Positions 49,377-59,123 of a DNA stretch of 64,000 nucleotides are shown here, piece by piece (positions within the stretch are counted from its first letter, which is position 1; each line of letters opens with the position of its first letter). This DNA is from JABDGM01 sp963738665 (GTDB taxonomy: Bacteria > Planctomycetota > Planctomycetia > Pirellulales > Lacipirellulaceae). The notes below the pieces were generated by a model. It did no database searches. It was not told the DNA's origin and saw only the letters and a program-made list of their open reading frames with translations. The position numbers were made by a program, and so were the translations under genes. The stretch lies in assembly GCA_963738665.1 (NCBI GenBank), contig CAVTXL010000001.1, positions 1 to 64,000 of the forward strand. Direction: 5' to 3'.

Positions 49377-49442
49377 TTCCCCTACTTCCCTCGTTTGCGC
49401 GTGCATCAGCAAAACACTACCAACACAGCACGCCATCTTGTC

Positions 49443-50069
49443 TCACGTAGCGCTTGGCGTAAAGGTGCAACACGTCCCGCCGTCGAGGCGGCACTCGCTA
49501 AGTTTCACGTTCTCGCCCAGCACTTCCGATAGCATTAACTTTTCCATCGTACATACGCTGCGGTCCTGCTTGGCCAACTCCGGATAAGGGCACGCCAAAG
49601 CCGACAGGACCGGCAACTCGTTTTCCTTTTTCACCTCGAACGGAATCTCACGCTCACCCATGATGCGGGCCATCGCCGCCATCCGCTCTTCGAGCGAGGG
49701 ACCGTCAATCGCATTGCGGTACTTGGCCACAAACCGGTCAGCAATCCGCTTCAAAAGCCCCCGCCGAATCGCCGGGTCGTCGACCGCCTTAATCTCTTCC
49801 CACAGCACCACCGCCAGGTCGCCGAAGTTGTCGCCCGCCGCTTGCTCGCCTTTCTCCGTCAGCAGATAGCGGTGATTGGGCCGACCGCGGGCCTGCTTCT
49901 CCGTCTGGCGGTGAACCAAGCCGGCATCCATTAGCCGGGTCAGCCGCTGCCGCACGGCCGTTGCCGTCACCCCCATTTCCATCACCAAATCGGCAATGGT
50001 CACCGCGCCCTGACGTCGCATCGCGTCGAGTAAGGCTTTGTCGGACGAAGATTCAATCGTAGTGCTCAT
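49443..50069 (-). CDS. sufR: SufR-like Fe-S transcriptional regulator
   Basis: 208 residues from ATG 50069. N-terminal winged helix of DeoR/ArsR type: LLDAMRRQGAVTIADLVMEM, GVTATAVRQRLTRLMDAGLV and the wing RQTEKQARGRPNHRYLLTEK. The C terminus carries the SufR cysteine pattern: ACPYPELAKQDRSVC (C-x12-C), then SECRLDGGTCC about 19 residues later. In cyanobacteria and actinobacteria SufR holds a cluster and represses suf when clusters are plentiful. As first gene before nuoB-sufCB it likely autoregulates this operon. Confidence 0.88.
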   Translation of the reverse strand: MSTTIESSSDKALLDAMRRQGAVTIADLVMEMGVTATAVRQRLTRLMDAGLVHRQTEKQARGRPNHRYLLTEKGEQAAGDNFGDLAVVLWEEIKAVDDPAIRRGLLKRIADRFVAKYRNAIDGPSLEERMAAMARIMGEREIPFEVKKENELPVLSALACPYPELAKQDRSVCTMEKLMLSEVLGENVKLSECRLDGGTCCTFTPSAT

Positions 50070-50133
50070 GTCGTCGTATCCAGCAGTGGGCCAGCGACTG
50101 GTTGCCAGCGATCGACTGACTTCCGCCACTACA

Positions 50134-50180
50134 ATCCTACCCGATTGACGATTTTTGACAACTGCCTATTTGAAAAATCG
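50134..50180 (-). promoter_or_regulatory. Candidate suf promoter and SufR operator
   Basis: On the minus strand upstream of sufR, TTGTCA (50156-50161) and TAGGAT (50134-50139) are spaced by 16 nt, a good sigma-70 type promoter about 65 bp before the ATG at 50069. A perfect 8-bp inverted repeat CGATTTTT (50149-50156) / AAAAATCG (50173-50180) surrounds the -35 box, suitable as a repressor site. It does not match the cyanobacterial CAAC-N6-GTTG box. No binding evidence. Confidence 0.45.
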
Positions 50181-50234
50181 GCTTCTCACCTTAAGCCGCT
50201 ACAGAAATTGGTCTTACGACGCGTAGTATGACCG

Positions 50235-50948
50235 CTAATGCACGCCCAAATACGCCTTCCGGACGGCATCGCTGGCCGCCAGCTCGCCGGCCGGGCCCTC
50301 CATTTGAATCTCGCCCACCTCGATCACATACGCCCGGTTTGCCACCTTCAGGGCCATGCTGGCGTTCTGCTCGATGAGCAGGATCGTCGTTCCCTCGCTG
50401 GCGACTTGCTCGATGACCTGGAAAACCGTCTGCACGACCTGCGGCGCCAGTCCCAAAGACGGCTCGTCCAGCATGAGCAGCCTGGGCCGCGCCAACAGTG
50501 CCCGTGCAATCGCCAGCATTTGCTGTTCGCCGCCCGAAAGCGTCCCCGCCTGCTGCCGCAGCCGCTCCCCAATCCGTGGCAACAGTGCAAGCACCCGCTC
50601 GCGGTCCTTGCGAATCGCCGCATGGTCCCGACGTGCAAACGCCCCGATCTGCAGATTCTCTTCCACCGTCAGGTTGGCAAAGATGCCCCGCCCCTCCGGC
50701 ACTTGCACCAGCCCCATTTGCACTAGCCGATGCGGCGGCCGGCCTTGAATCGCCTCACCGTTGAAGGTGATCGTCCCCGACTTCGGCTGCAACATGCCCG
50801 ATATGGTCCGCAGCGTCGTGCTCTTGCCAGCCCCATTTCCGCCGATCAGCGTCACCACCTCCCCCGCGCCCACATGCAACGAAATGCCGCGCAGCGCCTG
50901 AATGGCGCCGTACGAAACCCACAAGCTGTCGACCGATAGAAGTGGCAT
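50235..50948 (-). CDS. livF: Branched-chain amino-acid ABC transporter ATPase LivF
   Basis: 237 residues from ATG 50948 (MPLLSVDSLWVSYGAIQALR). Walker A LIGGNGAGKSTTLRTISGML, signature AGTLSGGEQQMLAIARALLA, Walker B LLMLDEPSLGLAPQVVQTVF and switch LLIEQNASMAL. Typical LivF length. A start at 50984 is also possible, but its extra codons come from the edge of a heptamer repeat. Powers uptake with LivG; last gene of livJHMGF. Confidence 0.9.
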   Translation of the reverse strand: MPLLSVDSLWVSYGAIQALRGISLHVGAGEVVTLIGGNGAGKSTTLRTISGMLQPKSGTITFNGEAIQGRPPHRLVQMGLVQVPEGRGIFANLTVEENLQIGAFARRDHAAIRKDRERVLALLPRIGERLRQQAGTLSGGEQQMLAIARALLARPRLLMLDEPSLGLAPQVVQTVFQVIEQVASEGTTILLIEQNASMALKVANRAYVIEVGEIQMEGPAGELAASDAVRKAYLGVH

Positions 50949-50979
50949 AGCTTGCTTCGCACGCGGCAACAAGGACATG

Positions 50980-51068
50980 TTCAATGCAAGATGAACAACG
51001 AAAAACGAAGAATGAACGAACGCGCATCTGCATTTGGCATTTTACATTGAACATTTTGCATTTGTAAT
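50980..51068. repeat. Palindromic heptamer repeat, copy 8 (livG-livF gap)
   Basis: Left part GTTCAATGCAAGATGAACAA and AAAACGAAGAATGAACG; right part TGCATTTGGCATTTTACATT and GAACATTTTGCATTTGTAA. It fills the gap between two cytoplasmic ATPase genes and is outside the chosen livF frame. Confidence 0.8.
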
Positions 51069-51084
51069 TCTCTCCGACGAACCA

Positions 51085-51909
51085 TTAAGCGGGCGTCCCA
51101 CACCCCAAGTACGCGGTAATTACCTTTGGGTCATTCTGAATCTCCGCCGGCGTACCGCAGGCGATCGTTTCGCCGTGATCCAGTACCGTGATCTGCTCGC
51201 AGATATCCATTACCAGGCCCATGTCGTGATCGATCAGCAAAATTGCAATTCGAAACCGATCTCGAATCTCGCGGATCGATTTCGCCAGATCCAATTTCTC
51301 GCGCGAATTCATCCCCGCCGCCGGCTCATCCAATAGCAGTACCTGCGGCTCGGTCGCGAGTGCCCGGACAATTTCCAAGCGGCGCTGGTGACCATAGCTG
51401 AGACCGCCCGATCGCGCATACGCCACGGACTGCAGGTCGAAGATGCCCAGCAGGTCGTAGGCCTTATCGCGAATTGCCGCCTCCCGGAGGCGAAAATCTT
51501 GCGTTCGCAGCAGCGTCGCTCCGAGACTATTGCGGCGGTGCAGTTGTGCGGCCAGCCGCACATTGTCGAGCACGGTAAGATCGGCAAATAGTCGTATGTT
51601 TTGAAACGTCCTAGCGATTCCGGCCGCCGTGATCTGATGAGGTTTCATTCCCACCAGCGAGCGAGCATCAATTTCCATTCGGCCGCTGTCGGGCCGATAC
51701 ACGCCCGTCAGCAAGTTGAATACAGTCGTCTTGCCGGCGCCGTTCGGCCCGATCAAACCGAATAAGCTCAACTTCGGCAGATGCAACGAGAACTCCTGTA
51801 CGGCTTTCAATCCGCCGAATGACAAGCACAACCGATCAACGTTCAGCCGCAGCCCGTCAGTCGCAGGATTGCCTTGCGATGCGCGAGCGGTCCGCATTTC
51901 GTGTTTCAT
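51085..51909 (-). CDS. livG: Branched-chain amino-acid ABC transporter ATPase LivG
   Basis: 274 residues from ATG 51909. Walker A LIGPNGAGKTTVFNLLTG, signature SGGLSYGHQRRLEIVRALAT, Walker B VLLLDEPAAGMNSREKLDLA, switch ILLIDHDMGLVMDICEQITV and the LivG-type C terminus GTPAEIQNDPKVITAYLG. The ATG overlaps the livM stop by 4 bp. The upstream frame extends to 51960, but the family and the overlap favour 51909. Confidence 0.92.
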   Translation of the reverse strand: MKHEMRTARASQGNPATDGLRLNVDRLCLSFGGLKAVQEFSLHLPKLSLFGLIGPNGAGKTTVFNLLTGVYRPDSGRMEIDARSLVGMKPHQITAAGIARTFQNIRLFADLTVLDNVRLAAQLHRRNSLGATLLRTQDFRLREAAIRDKAYDLLGIFDLQSVAYARSGGLSYGHQRRLEIVRALATEPQVLLLDEPAAGMNSREKLDLAKSIREIRDRFRIAILLIDHDMGLVMDICEQITVLDHGETIACGTPAEIQNDPKVITAYLGCGTPA

Positions 51910-52970
51910 TGCCTGGCCCCGCCCGCCGTCGGCCGCCGCCTGACCGCAAAATAGTCCCATATCTCATGGATGCCGAACAATCCTTGCGGGCGGAAGAGCA
52001 TCATTCCAATGAGCAACAGCGCATAGATGATCAGGCGATACTGGTCAAGATTTCGCAGCGCCTCCGGCAGGGCCGTTAGCAGCGCGGCCGCCAACATCAC
52101 GCCGCTGATCGAGCCGCTGCCGCCGAGCACCACCATGATCAAATAGTCGAACGACCGCTGAAAACCGGCATCCTTCGGCGAAATATTGATGCCGCTCTCA
52201 TGGGCATAGAGTCCGCCGGCCGCTCCAGCAAAGAACGCCGCCAGCACAAATGCCAGCACCTTCACGCGCGCCACGTTTACGCCCATCGCCTGGGCGGCAA
52301 TTTCGTCCTCGCGCACCGCGAACATCGCTCGCCCCATGCTCGATTGCTTCAGCCGAAACGCGGCCACGACCGTGATCGTCAGAAACGCATAGACCCAAAA
52401 CAAATTGCAGTATTTTGGCACGCCGTCAAACCCGAGCGATTCACCGACCGGCGGCGGCACGAGGTCCCCCCAGCCCGCCTCCTTCAGCGCCCCGACGCTG
52501 CGAATCACCGGATTCGTCTGCTGCAGCATCACCCGCAAAATCTCGCCGAAGCCAAGCGTCACGATTGCTAGGTAATCGCCCCGCAGCCGCAACGACGGCA
52601 ATCCGACGACATATCCGGCCGCCGCCGCGATCAGCCCACCCACAATGCACGCCGCGAAGAACAGCCATTCGCCCAGGCCCAACGATCCGCCGTGCTTGGC
52701 CGCTGCGCCCCACCACAACATCGAACCGTAATACGTGATCATGGCCGCCGCATAGCCACCCAGCGCCATGAATCCCGCATGGCCGATCGAGAACTGGCCC
52801 GTCATCCCGCACACGATGCTCAGCGACACCGCCAGGATCATCGCGATGCCAACATCCATCACGATCCGGGCGTAGTACACTCCGATCAGCCCCGGCAGCG
52901 CAGCAGAGAGCACCGCGGCCAGCGCCAGCCCCGTAACAATCGGCACCATGCTTCTGACGAAACTTACCAT
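51906..52970 (-). CDS. livM: Branched-chain amino-acid ABC transporter permease LivM
   Basis: 354 residues with 9-10 helices: MVPIVTGLALAAVLSAALPG, ILAVSLSIVCGMTGQFSIGH plus AGFMALGGYAAAMITYYGS, YLAIVTLGFGEILRVMLQQT and LAFVLAAFFAGAAGGLYAHE. GQFSIGHAGFMALGGYAAA is the characteristic LivM permease segment. Compared with short LivM it has an extra segment around LKEAGWGDLVPPPVGESLGF. Uninterrupted; overlaps livG. Confidence 0.92.
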   Translation of the reverse strand: MVSFVRSMVPIVTGLALAAVLSAALPGLIGVYYARIVMDVGIAMILAVSLSIVCGMTGQFSIGHAGFMALGGYAAAMITYYGSMLWWGAAAKHGGSLGLGEWLFFAACIVGGLIAAAAGYVVGLPSLRLRGDYLAIVTLGFGEILRVMLQQTNPVIRSVGALKEAGWGDLVPPPVGESLGFDGVPKYCNLFWVYAFLTITVVAAFRLKQSSMGRAMFAVREDEIAAQAMGVNVARVKVLAFVLAAFFAGAAGGLYAHESGINISPKDAGFQRSFDYLIMVVLGGSGSISGVMLAAALLTALPEALRNLDQYRLIIYALLLIGMMLFRPQGLFGIHEIWDYFAVRRRPTAGGARQ

Positions 52971-52994
52971 GAAGCTGGCCGCAGGCCCCGCGCG

Positions 52995-53966
52995 TCACAC
53001 CTTTTCCTGAAACGGAGCGCCCAACATTCCGGTCGGCCGCACCAACAGAATCAAAATCAACAGCGCGAACACATACACGTAGACGTAATTCGACGATACA
53101 TAAAATCCGCCGAACTGCTCGACAAACGCAATCACGAATCCACCCAGCACCGCCCCCCGTACGTTACCGATCCCCCCGATCACCGCGGCCACGAATGCTT
53201 TGAGTCCCAATAGCACCCAGATCGTGTCCGCCGGCTGGTTCAGCCCGGGGTACTTCAGCGCGTACAAAAAACCGGCCGCCGCCGCCAGAGCCGACCCCAA
53301 CACAAACGTGAAAGAGACCACGCGGTCGACTGGAATGCCCATCAGCGACGCGACGTCCGCATTGAACGACACGGCCCGCATCGCCGTGCCCAGTTTTGTG
53401 CGAAACACGAGATACTCCAACACCAGCATCAGTGCGGCTGCCGTGGCGAAGATAGCCATGTCGACGATTCCGATGTTCACTTCGCGAAGCTGAGCACCAC
53501 TGCCAAACGTCAGCGATACGAGTTTGTCGGAATGCGGCAACAGCCCCGGCATCTTTTCGGGGCTCGATCCGAATACGAATTCGAGCTGGCCGACGTTCTG
53601 CAGCAACAGCGACACGCCAATGGCGGTAATCAGCACGTTCAGCCGCGCCGCCTGCCGCAGCGGCTTGTATGCTAGGCGTTCGATCAAAAATCCCACCAGC
53701 CCGCAAAACGCCATCGCCGCCACCAAAATGATCGCCCCCACCCACAACGGTGGCGGCACCTCGGGGTTGTGCGGATCGAGCCCCAACTGGGGAAGTATCT
53801 TGCTCGCCAGAATGTAGCTCGTCCACGCGCCGAGCACGACAATGTCGCTGTGGGCGAAGTTAATGAACTTCAAGATGCCGTACACCATCGTGTAGCCCAG
53901 CGCAATCAGCGCATACAGGCTGCCGACTTCGATCGTGGCGATCAGCGTTTGGACGAAGTCGGCCAT
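52995..53966 (-). CDS. livH: Branched-chain amino-acid ABC transporter permease LivH
   Basis: 323 residues from ATG 53966 (MADFVQTLIATIEVGSLYAL). Eight or so helices with the LivH signature IALGYTMVYGILKFINFAHS, LAYKPLRQAARLNVLITAIG, FRTKLGTAMRAVSFNADVAS plus LMGIPVDRVVSFTFVLGSAL, and AVIGGIGNVRGAVLGGFVI. 24 bp before livM on the same strand. Confidence 0.92.
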   Translation of the reverse strand: MADFVQTLIATIEVGSLYALIALGYTMVYGILKFINFAHSDIVVLGAWTSYILASKILPQLGLDPHNPEVPPPLWVGAIILVAAMAFCGLVGFLIERLAYKPLRQAARLNVLITAIGVSLLLQNVGQLEFVFGSSPEKMPGLLPHSDKLVSLTFGSGAQLREVNIGIVDMAIFATAAALMLVLEYLVFRTKLGTAMRAVSFNADVASLMGIPVDRVVSFTFVLGSALAAAAGFLYALKYPGLNQPADTIWVLLGLKAFVAAVIGGIGNVRGAVLGGFVIAFVEQFGGFYVSSNYVYVYVFALLILILLVRPTGMLGAPFQEKV

Positions 53967-54086
53967 GGGAAGATGGCGCCAGGTGTTAGGGGGAAAAGGT
54001 AGGGTGCGTCGCGTCTGCCAGACGCACCATGAAAGCGCGGTGTGTCTCGGCGAGCCTCGACACACCTTACACCCGGCACCCTACAC

Positions 54087-55266
54087 CTACTTCTTCTCCG
54101 GCTCGATGGTCGCCACGTAGCTTGGTTCGCCGTTCTTCATTTCCAGCATCACGGCCGGCTTGACGGCGTTTCGCTGGGCGTCAATCGAGATCTTGCCCGT
54201 CACGCCGTCGAAGTCCTTCGTCGCCGCGAGCGCCGCCGCAATGTCGTCGCCCGTGAGCGACGGAGCCTTGCCCATGGCCTCGGCCAGAATCTGCGCCCCG
54301 TCATAGCCGAGCGCCGCCAGCCCGTCCGGCGTTTCGCCGTACTTGTCTTTATACTTGCGGATGAACTCCTGCACCCGCGGGCTCGGATCCTGGTGCGAGT
54401 AGTGATTCGAATAGTAGCAGCCGTTGATCGCTTTTCCGCCGATCTCGGCCAGCTTGGACGAGTCCCACCCGTCGCCACCCAATAGCGGTACGCTGACCCC
54501 CAGCTTCCGCGCCTGCAGCGCGATGTTGCCGACGTCAGTGTAATAGCCGGGCACGTAGACCACGTCCGGCTCGCTGCTGCGAATGGCCGTCAACTGGGCC
54601 GAAAAGTCTTGGTCGCCCTTCTGATACGATTCGACGGCGGTGATCACCCCGCCCTGTTCAGTGAACGCCTTGCGAAACTCGTCGCGGAGACCCACCGAAT
54701 AAGCGTTCGCCTGGTCGAACAAGATCGCGGCCTTGCCAGCCTTGATGTTTTCGCGCGAACTTCGCCCCCACCCAACCCTGAAACGGATCGATGAAGCACA
54801 CGCGAAAGATCTTGTCCCCCTTCTTCGTCACTTCCGGATTGGTCGACGATGGCGTGACCATCGGCACACCGTTCTCCTGGCAAATCGCCGCCCCGGCCAG
54901 CGACAAGCTCGAAGCCACTTCGCCCAGCATCGCCGTCACGCCGTCACGCGTGATCAGCCGCGTCACGGCCGCTCCGGCCTCCCTCGCGTCGCCCTTATCG
55001 TCATAAGTGATGATTCGAATCTTCTTGCCGTCCACGCCGCCGGCCGCGTTAATTTCCTCGACCGCCATGCGGATCCCGTTATCCGTCGACTGGCCGAAGG
55101 TCGCCTCCGAACCGGTCATCGAAGCATAATGGCCCACCAATATCTCATTGGCGTTCTGCTGCCTATTGGGACAGCCGGCGGCCGTCACCAATAACAGTGC
55201 AACGACCAACAAACCGCACTCAGTAGTGAAATACGAAGAACGACAAGAAGCAGTGTGACGTTTCAC
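54087..55266 (-). CDS. Branched-chain amino-acid ABC transporter substrate-binding lipoprotein (one frameshift)
   Basis: LivJ/LivK-type receptor, about 393 residues. GTG 55266 (VKRHTASCRSS) opens a lipoprotein signal (LLVVALLLVTAAGCPNRQQ, lipobox TAAGC). The mature part: ILVGHYASMTGSEATFGQST, AVEEINAAGGVDGKKIRIIT, VTAMLGEVASSLSLAGAAIC and GVPMVTPSSTNPEV. After a break near 54755: AAILFDQANAYSVGLRDEFR, PDVVYVPGYYTDVGNIALQA, GYDGAQILAEAMG and FDGVTGKISIDAQRNAVKPA. The ligand (amino acid, amide or urea) cannot be read from sequence. First gene of livJHMGF; an ATG at 55299 is an alternative start. Confidence 0.88.
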
Positions 55267-55507
55267 GTGTTTTCCCCATGTGCGCCGCGATGAAGGCACT
55301 CGCGCCGCCGTGTCATTCGTCGCTGGTCACAGAAAGCCCCGGCCACATCACAAATATATCGATTGACGGCTCCGCAGCCAATGGGAGACGACCTACATCG
55401 CCGAAAAGCTCTATCGCCGGCGCAGATCAGCGCGATTTTTGTCCTGAGCGAAAGATCACGCCCGGAATCCGCGGACGCCGCTGGGCTGCGACCCAGTCTA
55501 ACTCGCG

Positions 55508-56595
55508 TCAATTTTCGTCGCGCGGGAAAACATTATTCACGACGGTGCGAAACTCCACGGGCGTCCCCACCTTCACCACCCGGCTGCGAAACTCCCGCGC
55601 CCCGCCCTCCCCTGCGCATAGCAACAGGCATATTTGCGCATCAGCATCGTCCCCTTCGCCTCGCCAAACCGCTCGCAGATGAGCTCATAGTGATGCAGCA
55701 ACAGCGCCTGCTCTTCGGCCGCCGTCGGGTCGGGCGGCACGGGTTCGCCGGCGAGCGCGGCCGCCGCCTGGCGGAACAGCCACGGCTTGGCGAGTGACGC
55801 CCGGGCGATCATCACGCCGTCGACGTCATACTGCCGAAACGCGGACACCACTTTCTGCGCCGAATCCAAATCGCCATTGCCGATGAGCGGAATGCGCTTG
55901 AGGTGCGGCTTAATCGCCGCGATCCGATCCCACTCGGCCGAGCCGCGAAACATGTCGGCCGCCGTCCGCCCATGGACCGTCAGCGCCGCCGCCCCGGCGC
56001 CTTCCACGACCTGTGCCACATCGATCGCATTCATCCTGTCGCGCGAGCAGCCGAGGCGAATCTTGGCCGTCACCGGCACAGGCGCGCACGCCTCGACTAC
56101 CCGCTCAATAATCCGCCCCATCCGCTCCGGCTCGCGCAGCAAATACGACCCGCTGTGCGCCTTCTGCGCCACGTCGCGCACCGGACAGCCGAAATTAATA
56201 TCGACCACGCTCACCCGGTACTCATGCGCCAGCCGCGCGCCCACCTTGGCCAGCGTCTGGGGATCGTTGTCCCACATCTGCACGGCCAGCGGCCGCGGCT
56301 CATCGGCGACGCCCCACAGACGATCGGGCTGCTCGGCCTCGTTTTCATCGAGCCACACAAAGCCCTTCGCGCAAACCATCTCCGTCGCCAACAGCCCCAC
56401 CCCGCCAAATTCGCGCACAATCTGCCGAAACGCGAAGTTCGTGAACCCCGCCATCGGCGCCTGCAAAATGGGCGGATCGACAAGCACCGGCCCGATCCAC
56501 AGCGGAAGCACCGCAGGCAGCGGCCCGTCGCTACATAGGGCCGGCCGCACTGAGCCGGACGGCCGCGTCAATCGTGTGGCTGTCAGAGGACCCAC
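55508..56595 (-). CDS. tRNA-dihydrouridine synthase (late frameshift)
   Basis: Flavin enzyme that reduces uridines in tRNA D-loops. Markers: PPILQAPMAGFTNFAFRQIV, GLLATEMVCAKGFVW, VDINFGCPVRDVAQKAHSGS, VPVTAKIRLGCSRD, AALTVHGRTAADMFRGSAEW, RIPLIGNGDLDSAQKVVSAF and GVMIARASLAKPWLF. The catalytic Cys is in GCPV. A break near 55610 joins to AREFRSRVVKVGTPVEFR and a TGA at 55508-55510, which completes the C terminus. About 360 residues; the true start may be internal, since the first 35 residues are unlike the family. Follows the liv genes on the same strand. Confidence 0.88.
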
Positions 56596-56698
56596 AAAAG
56601 CACTCGAAATGCAAAGCAGTGGACATGACGGATAACAGCATCAATTCTGGCCGAGACCGAAAGCCGACAAGCCCCCGCCCCCCTGCTCCCCGCCCCAG

Positions 56699-58129
56699 CT
56701 ACTCCACCTGCCTTACGCCCGGGATTCTCCACGTGCCGTCGATGAGCGACGGTGGCGTTTCCTTTGGCCAGTACAGCCGCAGCATCAAGATGAACTTGCC
56801 CTCCGGTGCCGGCAGCCAGTTGGGCTCCTTCGCCGGGCCAGGGTTGGCGTGTTGCAGCAGTAGATCAACCGAGCCATCAGCATTTTCGAAAAACTTGTTC
56901 CGTGCGCTCAGCGCGTAACGGTCGAGCCGATTGTCGACGAAGAAGTATTCGCCATTGTACATCGTCAGCGACCAGAACCCGTTGGTCGGCGGGAGCTGGC
57001 CCTTGGCAAAGTGGAGCACGTACTTGTTCGCCCCCGAGTACGGCCCGCCCGCCGCGTCGACCTCGGACGTCGGGTAGACGGCGTCCTGCGGCCGGTTCGC
57101 CCCTAGTCCAATCGCCGTGATGAGCGCCCGCTGCAGGTAGTCCGTCCCATACAGGCCGGTCTTTGTCGTGTAGACCCAGCCGTTTTCGTCGGTGCCCGCC
57201 GACTTGAAGTGGGCCATGATCTTGTCGAAGCCCAGCTTCGGCACGTCCGCCAGTTGGCCCGCCGCCGGGCCGAGCCCCGACATCCCAAACGGTTTGCCGG
57301 GCGCGATGCCCAGCCGGGCCAGCTTGGCCACCATCGGCGCGTCGGCCGCGGCGGGCGGATTGTCGGCTAGCAGTTTGGCGAGCAGCGTAAAGTAGTCCTC
57401 CGTGCTCAACTCATTCACCTGTTCACGCACCGGTTTCTTCATGTCGATGCTGGGATCCACCTTGCCGGCCGGCGGCGTGTACGGCTTGCCATAACTCGCC
57501 AGCGGTACCAGCGAAACCTCGTCCTGCATCTTGTGCACGGCCGCGTAGTCTGCTGGCGTCCCGGTGCAATAGATGCGGCCCAGGATCCACACGAAGGCCG
57601 TTGGCGACTTGTATTCTGTCACGCCCTCAGGCAGCGTGCCGTGCCAGCCCGGCCCGGTGATCGCGTACGTCTGCGGCCCGGTGCCGGTCGTCCGCTTGCC
57701 GGGCACCTGAAATACGTCAGTCCAAGCATCGAGCATCGGGAACAGGTAATAGCGACCCTGCGCGTCGGGCAGGCTCAACACCCATGGCTCTTTGCTGACG
57801 TCGATGAAGGCCGTCGTGTAAAGCGTGTCCGCGTTCGGCGCCGTGACGTCGCGGAACGACGCGTTGGGATACTCGCGCAGGCGTATCAGCTGACCCATCG
57901 GCGCATGCGTTCCTTCCGGCTTGGACACGTTGGTGATCACGCGGCGGGTGTATTCCATCGTGACCAGCGGATAGCCGTAGATATAAGCATCGACGGCCAA
58001 CTCCTTGGCTTCGCCCGGCGATAGCCCTGCGGCCGACTGGCCCCAGGCGCAGCCGGCCACGAGCGGTGTTGCGGCAAGCAGACCGACCGCGATCAGTTGG
58101 TTCAATAAGACATTTAGTTTGCGCGTCAT
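56699..58129 (-). CDS. DUF1254/DUF1214 exported protein
   Basis: 476 residues from ATG 58129. A signal with lipobox-like LLAATPLVAGC is followed by DUF1254: ELAVDAYIYGYPLVTMEYTR, YPNASFRDVTAPNADTLYTT and AFIDVSKEPWVLSLPDAQGR. DUF1214 follows at the C terminus: KYVLHFAKGQLPPTNGFWSL, TMYNGEYFFVDNRLDRYALS and GSVDLLLQHANPGPAKEPNW. Proteins with these domains are usually outer-envelope or periplasmic and sometimes linked to hydrocarbon use; no function is established. Stands alone. Confidence 0.85.
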   Translation of the reverse strand: MTRKLNVLLNQLIAVGLLAATPLVAGCAWGQSAAGLSPGEAKELAVDAYIYGYPLVTMEYTRRVITNVSKPEGTHAPMGQLIRLREYPNASFRDVTAPNADTLYTTAFIDVSKEPWVLSLPDAQGRYYLFPMLDAWTDVFQVPGKRTTGTGPQTYAITGPGWHGTLPEGVTEYKSPTAFVWILGRIYCTGTPADYAAVHKMQDEVSLVPLASYGKPYTPPAGKVDPSIDMKKPVREQVNELSTEDYFTLLAKLLADNPPAAADAPMVAKLARLGIAPGKPFGMSGLGPAAGQLADVPKLGFDKIMAHFKSAGTDENGWVYTTKTGLYGTDYLQRALITAIGLGANRPQDAVYPTSEVDAAGGPYSGANKYVLHFAKGQLPPTNGFWSLTMYNGEYFFVDNRLDRYALSARNKFFENADGSVDLLLQHANPGPAKEPNWLPAPEGKFILMLRLYWPKETPPSLIDGTWRIPGVRQVE

Positions 58130-58439
58130 GGTTTGGCTTCCCACGTCGAGGATACTCCCGGTTCCATTGTGCCGCAGGCGTACCCGGCAGCGGCCCGATT
58201 ATAGGCCAGCACTGGTTCGATCGAAACGATCAAAGCTCGCCGAACGCGAAAAAAACTATCGCTTAGCCCCAAACTCGGCCTGCTTCGTCAAGTCTTCACG
58301 ATCGACGTAGGAAAATTTGCAGTGAGAATCTTGTGGACGAGTAGAAGAGCCGCGGAGCGCTAGTGCAAAAACCAACGCGTGCCGGCTGGCGAATGGCCAA
58401 AGGCTGACAACGACGACGGAACAATGGACAACCGGGGAC
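58130..58439. other. Intergenic region
   Basis: 310 bp with no gene, repeat or RNA that I can support. Confidence 0.4.
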
Positions 58440-59123
58440 TCACCGCCCCTTCAGCCACCGCCCGAGGGCCTCGACAATCAACTCCACCGCATCCGCCTGC
58501 GTCAACTGCTCGACGTTCACGACCAAGTCGTGCTCCGCCGGTTCGGTGACGTCGTGGCGGAAGTAGCGCTCGATGAACGCGCGGTGCTCACCGTCCGCCC
58601 GTTCGATGAACCGCCGCGCTTCGGCGGCCGACAGGCCCTGCCGTAACATGACTTGCTCCACGCGGAAGTCGATCGGGGCGATCAGCCGTACCGACAAACC
58701 CGCCCCGCGCGGCACGAGAAACCCTGCCCCGCGACCCACGATCACGACTCGCCCCCGCCGTACCGCGGCTCGGAACAACTGTCGCAGCCGCCACACGTAG
58801 GCCAATTGGCTGAACCCGTGCCCCTCGACCCAGCCGTTTAAGAGGTCGCCCAGCCAGCCGATCGCCGTCTCATCCACCGCGTCCAGCACCACTCGCGGAG
58901 TACCATACCGCGCGGCCAGCGTTTCCACGATCTGCTGATCCAACAGGTCCCAGTCGATCCGCTCGGCCACCTTGTGCGCGATCTCGCTGCCGCCAGCCCC
59001 GGTCGCCCGCGAAATAAAAAGAGCGGGCCCAAGCGCGGCCGGCGACCGAAGAGGAGTGGGCACATCGATGTGCCGCGGTCCGCGCCGCAACATGTCCTGG
59101 GGCGGCCAGAATGTCGTATCCAT
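58440..59123 (-). CDS. Cytidylate kinase-like protein
   Basis: 227 residues of the cytidylate-kinase-like family. A P-loop-like element FISRATGAGGSEIAHKVAER (the GAGGSEIA turn, lacking the usual GKS/T), then DWDLLDQQIVETLAARYGTP, VVIVGRGAGFLVPRGAGLSV plus RLIAPIDFRVEQVMLRQGLS, and AEHDLVVNVEQLTQADAVEL. The LDQQIVE and GRGAxF motifs are diagnostic of these proteins. True substrate unknown; the P-loop lysine appears to be missing. Gene stands alone. Confidence 0.8.
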   Translation of the reverse strand: MDTTFWPPQDMLRRGPRHIDVPTPLRSPAALGPALFISRATGAGGSEIAHKVAERIDWDLLDQQIVETLAARYGTPRVVLDAVDETAIGWLGDLLNGWVEGHGFSQLAYVWRLRQLFRAAVRRGRVVIVGRGAGFLVPRGAGLSVRLIAPIDFRVEQVMLRQGLSAAEARRFIERADGEHRAFIERYFRHDVTEPAEHDLVVNVEQLTQADAVELIVEALGRWLKGR

